Shown here piece by piece: positions 46,601 through 56,448 of a stretch of DNA of 64,000 nt. Both the position numbers and the translations under genes were made by a program. Numbering within the stretch: the stretch's first letter is position 1; each line of letters opens with the position of its first letter. The stretch lies in assembly GCF_026210795.1 (NCBI RefSeq), contig NC_089437.1, positions 3,968,001-4,032,000 on the forward strand, read 5' to 3'. The notes below the pieces were generated by a model. That model searched no databases. It was not told the DNA's origin and was given only the letters and a program-made list of their open reading frames with translations. Source of the DNA: Rhizophagus irregularis. Its lineage: Eukaryota > Glomeromycota > Glomeromycetes > Glomerales > Glomeraceae.

Positions 46601-47035
46601 TGGCGTCCACGTTGGAGCCGATTTCCTATACAAAAATAAAAAAAGAAAAACGTTTTTAATATTAAAAAACGTTTTTTAAGTTTTGAAACATATGTTTCAA
46701 AATTTACCTTTGGAATTCGGTATCCAAGTAGGAGCTGATTTCCTATATAAAAGTATAAAAAAAAAACGGTAGAAACATTTTTTTTTATAAAGTTTCGAAT
46801 TTTTTTTTCGAAACTTATCTGGAATATCGGTATCCACGCCGAAACCGATTTCCTTACAATAATATAAAAAAAAATGTTTTTTACGTTAGAAAACATTTTT
46901 TTTATAAAGTTTCGAAGAAATTTTTCGAAACTTACCTTTGGAGTTCGGCATCTAAGTAGGAGCTGATTTCCTACATAAAAGTATAAAAAAAAATGGCAGA
47001 AATGTTTTTTAAAGTAATAGTTTTGCAAAAAAAAA
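43640..47035 (-). repeat. Minus-strand array of about 25 microexon/intron-like units
   Basis: On the minus strand each unit reads: T tract plus GCAG, then a 36-nt segment GAAATCGGCTCCAAATTGGA + TACCAGAATCCCGCAA, then GTAAAG or GTAAG, then GTTTCGAA/TTCGAAAC inverted repeats, then AAACGTTTAAATTAACGTTT (hairpin with a TTAAC branch-point-like word), then T/A-rich sequence to the next acceptor. The period is about 130 bp in the homogeneous part (44700-46430). One typical segment is 45004-44969, with donor 44968-44963 and acceptor 45007-45005. Thirty-six is a multiple of three, and all three frames of the segment are open. Units at the ends (43640-44700, 46500-47035) are more diverged but keep acceptors and donors. 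Coding function is not shown. Confidence 0.8.
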
Positions 47036-47269
47036 ATTAATAAAATTGGAACGTTAACTAATGTTCCGATTGAAAATATTAAATGAAAAGTTAAAAAATG
47101 TTTCGTAAAAAATAAAAATGTTAAAAATCAGAACATTATTTCTAAAAAAAATCCCGAAACGTTTAAAACCGTTTTGTTTAGGAATGAGGTTAGATGAAGA
47201 TAAAGTTTCGAAACTTTAGTTTAAATAAAGTCTAAATTTGGTAATAGATCAACTAATTGATAAGCCATT

Positions 47270-48218
47270 AAATTTACTGTGGCTGCGGCTTGCCATATAA
47301 GTTGATTTTGAAAAATCGTTTATTCAATTATTTACATTATCGATATTCTACCAATTTTTATAAATTGACCATAAATCATATATGTCAAAATTTGAATAAC
47401 TTCTGAAATTGAACCAAAAATCTTCTGAACTTTTGCCAATTTATCACATGACTGAAAGTTTTGATTTCGACCAGTGCAATTTGGTATAAAAGTGCTATAA
47501 ATCAGACAATATTAGGCAAATTTTAAGCTGATTTGCCATTTGTCCAATTTTTTTTGATTTCAATCAAAAATATGATAATTTTTTGCTAAATTTTTATTGG
47601 AGTTTTATTGAATTGTCAATTTTCCATAAATAATCAGAAGTGCATATTTGAATATTGGGCAAATTTTAGGTTGATTTGCCATTTTTTCCAACTTTTTTTT
47701 TTGATTTCAACCAGTATCAATCAGCCATCAATCAAATATGATGATTTTTTGCTGAATTTTTATTGAATTTTTATTGAATTTTAATAATGTATTAAATTTC
47801 CATAAATCAGAAGTGCTGATTTGTAATTTTAGCCAATTTTGGGTAAATTTTAGGTTGATTTGTCATTTTGTCCAATTTTTTTTTTGATTTCAACCAGTAT
47901 CAATCAGCCGTCAACCAAATATAATGATTTTTTGCCAAATTTTTATTGAATTTTTATTGAATTGTCAATATTCCATAAATCGGAAGTGCATATTTGAATA
48001 TTGGGCAAATTTTAGGTTGATTTGCCATTTGTCTGATTTTTTTTTTGATTTCAACAAGCATTAATCAGCCGTCAATCAAATATGATGATTTTTTGCTGGA
48101 TTTTTATTAAATTGTCTGATTGGCATCAATCAGATATGCTGATTTGTAATGTCAGTCGATTTTGGTCTGATTTTTTGCTGATTTTCCATATGTCCAATTT
48201 TTTTGATTTCGACCAGTG
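47270..48218. repeat. Tandem repeat of about 160 bp
   Basis: Five or six diverged units near 47400, 47560, 47720, 47890 and 48050, each with GGCAAATTTTAGGTTGATTT, GCCATTTGTCCAATTTTTTT and TGATTTCAACCAGTATCAAT. No reading frame. Confidence 0.75.
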
Positions 48219-48320
48219 CCCTTCCCTTTCGTTTTCCCCTTTACCTTTCGTTCTCCCCTTTCCCTTTCCCTTCCCTTCCCTTTCGTTTTTCCCTTCCCCT
48301 TCCCTTCTTCTTCCTTCCTG
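48219..48320. repeat. Polypyrimidine tract, right border of the composite repeat
   Basis: C/T-only run containing CCTTTCGTTTTCCCCTTTAC and CTTCCCTTTCG words shared with the tract at 42960. Confidence 0.7.
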
Positions 48321-48585
48321 AAATCGTCATTTTTAATCTTTTATTTTAGTTTATTATTTTTATTATATTTTTTTATTATAATAATAAACAATATTCTTAT
48401 ATCAAATTTTCTTATTTTTTAATATAATATTGTTAATTGGTTTTTGATTTTTGGGCTTATAAAAAACAACTGATAAACATAAAAGCTATGCGGGTAAACA
48501 AAAATGATAATCCTTAATCTTCATTATTATGCCATCTAGAATCTATATAATTAAAACATTTAGTCTGTATAAATAAATTATAATT
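48321..48585. other. AT-rich spacer
   Basis: No gene or repeat ends recognised. Confidence 0.4.
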
Positions 48586-48593
48586 GCGACCAT

Positions 48594-48837
48594 TAAGGTT
48601 GCTTGCCGAAACCTAGGGGTTTAGGCAAGATGGCGTTTCGCCGAAAAGCGAAATTCTGCCGAAACTATATTAAAGTTATATTAAAAAACTGGCGAAACTT
48701 TGGAGAAAGGCGAAACTGCCGAAACTTATTATAAATGCCGAAACTGCCGAAACTCTTCTGAAACTATAATAAATCTATAGTAAAATTTTGACGAAACTAA
48801 TCGTAGGATTTTGAAGAGGTTTAGACAAGCAACCTTA
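48594..48837. mobile_element. hAT-type MITE, copy 3 (244 bp)
   Basis: Terminal inverted repeats TAAGGTTGCTTG and CAAGCAACCTTA, a perfect 8-bp duplication GCGACCAT (48586-48593 and 48838-48845), and near identity with the copy at 12092. Confidence 0.95.
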
Positions 48838-48845
48838 GCGACCAT

Positions 48846-50139
48846 CGCCCGTGATCTATTATAAGTTTATTAATCAATTAATACCCGATGCAAAGCAGCG
48901 GCTAAATTTATTCATATTGGATATTGGATGTATATCACGTATGATTATTCAATCAGATTATTTTGAAATATAAATTTATCAACGTAATTTTAATTATGTC
49001 ACGTCGATGTTGTTTAAGATAATAAAAAAATTAATTCTGTAATATTTAAAAATATTAAAAATGATATAAAATTATATACATAAATAAAAAAAATTCTCAA
49101 TAATCATTAATAAGTTCGTCCAATAAATAATTACATCAATAATATTATAAATCAACTTAATTCTCTAATAATCATCATTGTTATTGATATATATTAACCA
49201 ATTAGGATCATTATGATTACATGCATGTGATATCTAAAAATAGATAAAATCGTGTGATTGTTTTTTTGTTTATTTTCAATTCTTTTCTTATTAAAACTTA
49301 CAAAAATGTACCCACCAACTCATTCAAAAGAAAAGAATAAAAGAAAGGAAATAATATGCCCAACTACCCACATACAAAAAAGAGAAAAGCTGATTTAAAA
49401 TAAATAGTGAAGCTGTTAAGCAAGGTATGAAAATAGGATATACACGTATTTTTCATATTTTTCTTTACAATATGTTGTGGTTTGAGTCTTTCTTTGTGGT
49501 ATAAGTGTGAATATATTTTTCACGGCCATTATTACATCATTGCTTGTTAAATTAAATATTTGCAATTTCTTGTTTTTCTTTGTTAGACTGTGGTATTACA
49601 ATATGAAGTGTGAATATATTTTTCAACGGCTATGTATCTATTGCTTGTTAAATATATTTGCAATTTCTTTTGTAATATTTGCTTTAGCCTGGAGGAAAAT
49701 GTTATGAAATAGGGCTGGATATTTTATGACATTTTCTGCCTTCCAATTACTTTGTCCAGGGGTAGCCTGATAATTTGTCGTTGTCCGTCAGTTGTTAGCA
49801 ACCAGCATTTTTTTACAATATTATGATTTTAAGAAACAAAACTTTTTCAAAAATTTAATAAAGAAAGAACTAACTTAAAAATATTATTTTATTATTCTTT
49901 ACAAAACGCTGGCGCTGGAGTTATTTTTTCTCTCACTTATCAAATCTCAACATGTCCAAAGACTAATCATGTAGTACGCTGTGATCTGGAACACCCGAGG
50001 TTTTTGACTACCTAGGGATGAAGTTTTAGGATACTCCTGCCCGATATGCTAGCCTCCTCTGACTTAGGGTCTCATTAATCAGGAGAAGAGGTGGTTCCTA
50101 AGTACATTCCACATCAAGAGCGGACATTTTTTGATACTG
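48846..50139. other. AT-rich region with a small direct duplication
   Basis: No gene supported. GTGTGAATATATTTTTCA and TTGCTTGTTAAAT-containing blocks occur at 49505-49580 and again at 49608-49680 (diverged direct repeat). 49880-50140 is less AT-rich and might be an old relic, but no frame stands out. Confidence 0.4.
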
Positions 50140-50470
50140 TGCATCGAGGCGGTAATCCTATATCTGTGAATTCAAGAAAAAAAATCTAAATCAAAAGAAT
50201 TTGGAACCAACACATGTCAAGGTAATTTAAGCATTCTTTTTAAAAAAATTTAATCAAAGATTAATTTGGTTTATATACAGTAAACCCAAGGAAAAAGAAG
50301 ATATAATGTATTTTCAGAAGAATATGATAGTAACGCATATCAAGGTAACTTAAATATTTATTTTTTATTTTATTAAAAAAAATATAATAACAAGATCTAT
50401 TTTCTCTTTAAATAGCAAACTTCGAAAAAAAGAGGTGGAATAAAACTGGAATAAATATAAAGGTATATTT
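50140..50470 (+). pseudogene. Three exon-like blocks, unrecognised relic
   Basis: Blocks ending AACACATGTCAAG + GTAATTTAA (near 50221), AACGCATATCAAG + GTAACTTAAA (near 50343) and AAATATAAAG + GTATAT (near 50461) each follow a usable AG (TATACAG at 50280, TTAAATAG at 50418). The two first blocks share the AAxxxATxTCAAG ending. Stops are present in most frames, so I call this a relic or another exon-like repeat. Confidence 0.3.
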
Positions 50471-50982
50471 TTTACTAATTTTTATTTATATTATTAATAT
50501 TTTTTTTAACACTCTTTCTTTTTTCTAATCTAACGTTTATTTCTACTAATACTACTAAACATACTAACATTTTCTATCCATTTTATTTTTCTTTTTTTTT
50601 ACTAACATTTTCTAATACCATTCCTTTTCTTTAACAATTTCGTTTAACATTATTCATACTAATATCTTTATTACTAAAATACTTTACTATTTCTATTTTT
50701 TTCTTTTAAATATTAAACAGATAAAAATATGCAGCAAATAAGTGAACACATTATTTTACACATAATTCTAATTTTTTATACAGCTAGAATAATTTTTATG
50801 ATTTTTTGTAATTTTATTTATTTGTAATTAATTAACAATTAAATAAATAAATTAATATTATAATTGAATTTAAATTATAAATTTATTAGCATTCATATTA
50901 TTGCATTAAATAAATATTATTTTTGATATGCGTTCAATAATAAAATCAGTAAATTATAGCTATTAGCCTATTAAGCCTATTA
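50471..50982. other. AT-rich stretch
   Basis: T/C-leaning low-complexity sequence (TTTCTTTTTTTTACTAACAT) and A/T runs; nothing else seen. Confidence 0.4.
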
Positions 50983-51385
50983 GGTATACTTCGACACGTA
51001 TATCGGCACTATCTGATAAATGTACGATATCTATCCGATATTTTACTATAATATATCGGGTATCTGATAAATCTATGATATGTGACTGATATTTGACTAC
51101 CCGATATGTATAAGATATGTACATGATGTTTACAATATATGTCACCGATTTTCTACATTTCTACTACACTTATCGGGCACCCGATATATGTAGTATTGTT
51201 AAATATCATACACATATATCACATATATTGCACACATATCGGGTACCTGATATGTACTCGATAACCTTGATTTTGACCAGTGTCAGGTACCTGATATGTG
51301 TAGCATTGTTAAATATCATACACATATATCACATATATTGTATATATATCAGGTATCTGATATGTACTTAATTTTGACCAGTATA
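50983..51385. repeat. TATCGGGTACC-type repeat, second copy
   Basis: Shares with 34380-34730 the words TTCTACATTTCTACTA, ATATCGGGTA, and GATTTTGACCAGTG. An internal direct repeat of about 110 bp (51180-51275 and 51285-51375) contains TAGTATTGTTAAATATCATA or a close variant followed by CACATATATCACATATATTG. Confidence 0.65.
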
Positions 51386-51689
51386 TTTCCAATATCCTAA
51401 ACCTTCAAACTACAAAAAGACAAAAAATGTTAGTTATTTCTTTAAAAGAAAATTTTTTATAATTTCGCAATGTTAAACTTACTAAATTTAAAAATTCCCA
51501 ATTAAAACAATAAAACCTACAAAAAAAATGGAAAAGAAAACATTAAAACCGTTTCTAGTGATAAGAAAATGATAAGTTATGCTAAAACTTACCACTTTTA
51601 CTTTTTGGCTAGATACCTATAAGAAAAGAAAAAAAAAACATTAAATGTTTCTAATTTAAAAAAAAACAAAAAAAAATAAGTTTTGTATA

Positions 51690-52119
51690 CAGTCAGACCT
51701 CTATGTACCAATATCCTATGTACCGATAATTGCCTGTACCGATAAATTTTCTATGTCCTGTTTCACAATTAATAAAAAAATCTCGTTGTACTGATATTAT
51801 ATATGGTTTCACGATATAACATGTACGATACTTTCTTTCGCCCCTTTATAATTAATACATGTTGTATACGCACCGACGATACTTTACGTTACACTCGGTA
51901 TTAATTCGACAACACTATGAATTTGGCCGGAGTTAACATAAAGGTTCCATCCAAATCACATGACATTTAATATATTAGCTATCCGGAGTTTACATAATGC
52001 TAGCAAAAATTGGATTTTGGCCTGCATTATGATTCACTGATGACGGTTATGTAACGATAATTTGATATACCGATATATTTTTCCCAAAACAACAGTATCA
52101 GTACATAGAGATCCGACTG
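51690..52119. mobile_element. Tigger-type MITE, 430 bp
   Basis: Ends CAGTCAGACCTCTATGTACC and GTACATAGAGATCCGACTG with TA on both sides (51688-51689 and 52120-52121). The interior is rich in TGTACCGATA and shows no coding capacity. Confidence 0.88.
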
Positions 52120-53186
52120 TACTCACATAACAAAACTTACATTTCATATTTTCAGAATCTTAGAAATACTGGAACCTACAAAAAGAAAAAATAAATGTTA
52201 AATGTTTCTAAAAAGTCAAAAAAAATAATACATTTTTCACACTAACAAAATATTCGAATATAGGTATTTTTTGGCAAACCTTATTTTGGAATTTAGGGAT
52301 GTATATGCTAATCCTTTATCATATTATCGAAATTACAAAATTACGAAATTATGAAATGCAATGTGTAATTGCTAGTAAAGATCCAGAATTGCTTTATCCT
52401 ACTGAGTTGTTAAGCAATATAAAACAAACTGGGCATTTTTTTGCTTAAGTTTCTTTACTTTACATGAGAAGTGAAACGAGACAGTATGGATAAATCACAA
52501 ATTATAGCTCTCTCAATAAATAATCTTAAATCACACCAGACTTTCTTGCTACAGATGTCCAAATTCTGAAAGTGAATCTGTGTTTGTTGTGTAGAAAAGA
52601 ACTACTTACAAATTTGTCTAATTTGTGATTCTGGAGCATCTTGAGGTTTCTATAATAAAAAAAATATTGAAAATAAAACGTTAGCAATATTTCTAACATT
52701 ACCAATTTAAAAACATTTTCCCGCCTTTTTAAATACCTTTTGGAGTGTTTAAATCGATTCGACCGATCATAAAGGGTTTTATAATAATAAAAAAATATTG
52801 AAAATAGAACAAGATTAAAAAAAATTTTTTAAGCACCTTTTGAGGATCATTCCATCAGTTCCGTGTCCTATAAAGAAAGGTTTAAAAAAAAATTTTTTTT
52901 AAATAAAAAAAAAGATCATAATCTGATAATCTGTTATTTACTAGGTAATGGGATCCGTTGTAATATCTGAAACACTCATTTAAAATCACGCACCAGGCAC
53001 GTTACCGAAAACATGATCACGTGATAATAATCAACAATACATCTTATTGGTTAATCACACGTATGGACAGACATACCTTGCATTACAATGTGTCTAACCG
53101 TTAATGTCCTTCGCTACGCTTCGGACAATTATCAGACTTATCAGAACCTGTGATATATTTGATCAATCTGGATCGCACTTATAATA

Positions 53187-53341
53187 CAATCTAACCTCGA
53201 TATACCGATATTCAATATACCGATATTACTATTAAAAACTTGATATACTGATAAAATTTTATTTTCTGACTATATGTGAGGACATATAAATATCAGTATA
53301 ACTTTGATATAATGATATATCATTATATGAAGGTTTGACTG
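53187..53341. mobile_element. Tigger-type MITE, 155 bp
   Basis: Ends CAATCTAACCTCGATATACC and TATATGAAGGTTTGACTG, imperfect inverted repeats, with TA on both sides. Contains several GATATACCGATAT copies. Confidence 0.75.
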
Positions 53342-53844
53342 TACCGGGGACTTTCAAGTTGGAATGGCAGAATCAATAATTAAAAAATCAGAACATTAAC
53401 ATATATATAACATTCTGATATATTTTTTTCTGATAGATTTAAAAAAGAACATTCAAAACGTTACAGTAAAAATATTTTGATAAAAAGATTAATAAATCTA
53501 TCAGAATGTTACAGTAATAGTTTCAAAATTTTTTTTTTCAAAACTTACTTATGGGATTTAGTATCCTGATTCCTTACAATAAAATAAATAAAAAAAAATG
53601 TTTATTAACATTTTTTTTAATAGTTTCGAAAAAAATTTTCAAAACTTACCTATGGGATTCAGTATCCCGATTTCCTATAATAAAATAAAATAAAAAAAAC
53701 ATTTATTAACGTTTTTTTTAATAGTTTTGAAAAAAATTTCGAAACTTATCTAAGGAATTCGGTATTCTGATTTCCTACAATAAAATAAAATAAAAAAAAC
53801 GTTTATGACGTTTTTTTAACCATGCTTGTCAGATCTAATAAACT

Positions 53845-54541
53845 CTAGGGGATAGGTAAATATACGGGGGGGCCACTCAAGGTTACACAGGCTGATCAAT
53901 TACCGATTGAACTGAAGCCTTCATAAATTGGTTACACAAACGAAATTTCATATTAAAATTTCGCTTTTTTTTATTTTTTCGACACGCACACATAAGAAAG
54001 TAGCCGATCTTAGAAGTTAAGTTTGTTCATATTAGCTTTATATAGACGAAGTTTTTTCATCCAAATTGGACCACTGGTTAATTTCTTTCGTATTTTTATA
54101 TGTTTTATTACATAACAATAGGAAGTTAGAAATTACAAACTTTTTTTTTGAGATTTCAATAAAAAAATAATTTTTTTTTTTGCTTAAAACATTTAAAAAT
54201 AGTGTTTTCTTCTTTCGTTGTGCATTATTTTCAAGTATTTAATAAACTTTTATATATTTTTGAGGTATTTAAAATAGCCGATCAAGTTTTTTGAAATATA
54301 TAGAAGCGAAACCTTGACAAAAATTATATATTTGTGTAGTTTCGGATTTTGTCATTTTCGGGGGCTAATTTTTTTTTCATAGATCATATTGATTATCAGC
54401 CCATTTCTCGCTTTAAACATGGGGTATTTTTGAATTTTAATATAGTTACTTATAAAATTACTATAGGCTTCAGTTCTGGTCTTATGACCATGGCCTGTGT
54501 AACCTTGAGTTGGCCCCCCCGTATATTTACCTATCCCCTAG
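53845..54541. mobile_element. Unclassified TIR element, 697 bp with TIRs of about 48 bp
   Basis: Left end CTAGGGGATAGGTAAATATA + CGGGGGGGCCACTCAAGG and right end its reverse complement with one or two changes (CCTTGAGTTGGCCCCCCCG + TATATTTACCTATCCCCTAG). A 7-bp duplication ATAAACT is found on both sides (53838-53844 and 54542-54548). A 73-codon frame inside is incidental. The superfamily is not recognised. Confidence 0.85.
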
Positions 54542-54634
54542 ATAAACTACCAATTACTATTATCACGTGAGTGTAAAAAAGATGCTTCTAATTACACGAC
54601 GCGTAAAAGCTATTGCTTAGTAATCAGGAGTACC

Positions 54635-55284
54635 ATGAGTATTAGTTCCGAAGACATCGAAAACGTAAAAGTGCTTGCTAAAACATTTTCCTTGGGTAAG
54701 CATTAAATGATACAAATAAATGAAAAGTACAGAACAATTTATAATCTTTTTCATTACCATTTAGGCGTAAAGGCTATTCCCAACATTTTAAAAGAGAATG
54801 CGGGCCTTCTCAATGAGATTATAGAAAATATGTGCGTTGAACTGTTGAAGATCCAATTATCGTAATTGAATGGACCGTTCCATTTCCTCGTACTGGAAGA
54901 GGTCAGACGAAGGTATTTTTAAATTATTTGTTATTCATTGTTTGTTAATTAAAACTAATATGTACAAATTATTTTAGCGCGCGCTTATTCAATATATCAC
55001 GACGCATGGAGGTATTAACGAATTTAATTCCGATGTAATTTTCTCATTTCAAAATGGACGTCAACTCACAAATTGTTTGAACGGCTTACCAGCTTGGTTA
55101 GTGTTAAGCTTTATTATTATTATTTTCTAGAAATATTTGCAATGTTTCTAACCTTCTCAAATATAGGTCGTACCACGATCGAACCAATCCAAATGTTCCG
55201 GATGTTGGAAACTGTTTTAGAGTAACGAAAGTTACTGAACGTACGGCGGAATTGGAGGATTACCAACGTATCTTTAACATTTAA
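54635..55284 (+). pseudogene. Small four-exon gene with one frameshift, function unknown
   Basis: Exons 54635-54695, 54765-54912, 54978-55096 and 55167-55284 have good GT-AG borders. Products: MSISSEDIENVKVLAKTFSL; VKAIPNILKENAGLLNEIIE; then, after a 1-nt shift at about 54833-54850, VEDPIIVIEWTVPFPRTGRG; ALIQYITTHGGINEFNSDVI, FSFQNGRQLTNCLNGLPAW; YHDRTNPNVPDVGNCFRVTK, RTAELEDYQRIFNI and TAA. Exons 1-2 as read fall one base short of keeping the frame. I do not recognise the family. Sequencing error, true pseudogene or an unseen splice choice are all possible. Confidence 0.5.
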
Positions 55285-56448
55285 GGCTTATCAATTATCT
55301 TTGCGACATTTAAAAAAAATATTTTATACTAAATATCCTTTAGAAGAAATTAATCAATCAATTATATTAATTTTATATGTTTTATATGAAACATGTATTT
55401 TTATTTTAATACAATATTAAAAAGTTATTTGCGTCTTTGCAGAATTTTTTTTATGCGTATGTCCATGTATTTAATAGAGTTCAAGTGATTGCTTTAATTA
55501 TTACAAGAAAATAATCCTAAGCGCAGAAGATATTCGGTAAAATTCTTGCCGAAGAATAGAATTCTATTTAAAGTATTGATACTATATAACGAAAGTATTT
55601 ACAATCACGTGAAAAATAGTGACCATAATTAGCCTCACATAGTATTAATTGATGGGCTGTTTGTATGCTTGTATGCAAAGAAAATCGAGAATTTTTTTAT
55701 ATTCTATCTATCGTACACTATTAATTATCTAAAAAAAAATTTGATTTGTTTACAGATTTGTTGGATAATGTTAATAAATATTTATACCGCTGCAGATTTT
55801 TCTTCAAATGAATCAAATGAATCGAAGTTCTGATTATTTCCTGTTTTGGTAAACTTCTACTCGAATTCACGTGACTATATATTTATTAAATTTTTGTTGA
55901 ATTTATTTGTATATATTACGTTTTTTTTCTAAAGTCTTGTTTTTATCTTACCATATTTTGAGAAAGCGACTAAGCTATATTAGACTGATTCTACCAAAAA
56001 GCGTTGGCCGACTTTTTCGGTTTGAAATTGATTTCAGTAAGTCTGCTTATTATTAGTCAGATTGTACTTCCTTGATTTTTATTAGTAAGATGATTAGTTT
56101 CCTTAATCTTTGCCTGATTTAAAATATATTAAGCTTCTTTTTTTTTATTTAGAGGTTAAGAATAGACGTTGAAATCTATCAAAGCGATTTAATCAACTTC
56201 TTATCGTGATAGATTTGTTTATAGTAGCTGTCTTTAGCAGTAAATTTTAACCAATATTTATTTAATAATAGAACTTTTACAATAAATGTAATTAAAATCA
56301 TAACAGTTTACTTGTTTCATCCTGTTTGTATTAAGTAACAATATAATATATTGATAAACAAAATTGCATTTAGTAAATACAAACTCTATTAAACTATTTA
56401 ATCAACTTGACATTTTGTCAACTTTTAAGCACTAAACAAAAATAATAA
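55285..56448. promoter_or_regulatory. Intergenic region and promoter of the DIP2-like gene
   Basis: AT-rich, no open frame of interest. The last 250 bases before 56449 should hold the promoter and 5' UTR; ACTAAACAAAAATAATAA directly precedes the start ATG. Confidence 0.45.

Larger units (their letters stand above)
43059..48218. repeat. Composite 5.2-kb repeat bounded by CACTGATCAAAAT and ATTTCGACCAGTG
   Basis: The two ends are inverted variants of the CACTGGTCGAAATC family, and both abut the same kind of pyrimidine tract. Inside, in order: a GGCCGATTTATT-rich end block, a 21-bp tandem repeat, the minus-strand exon-like array, and a 165-bp tandem repeat. A target duplication cannot be judged in the low-complexity flanks. 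It may be one large non-autonomous element. Confidence 0.5.
51390..53830 (-). repeat. Third, decayed minus-strand array of exon-like units
   Basis: On the minus strand, T-tract acceptors (TTTGTAG, TTATAG) are followed by 24-50 nt and then GTAAGTTT at about 51480, 51590, 52140, 52610, 53545, 53645 and 53745. The last three units repeat a CCCATAGGTAAGTTT-like donor region and ACGTTTATTAACATTTTTTT spacers close to those of the array at 43640. The array is interrupted by the MITEs at 51690 and 53187 and by unrelated AT-rich sequence. Confidence 0.55.

Noticed and set aside
47030-47270. Possible first exon or promoter of the minus-strand array
   Set aside because: Contains only diverged spacer-like sequence; no Met codon followed by a donor in a convincing frame.
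54349-54570. 73-codon frame
   Set aside because: It lies inside the TIR element at 53845-54541 and extends through its right terminus, so it is incidental.
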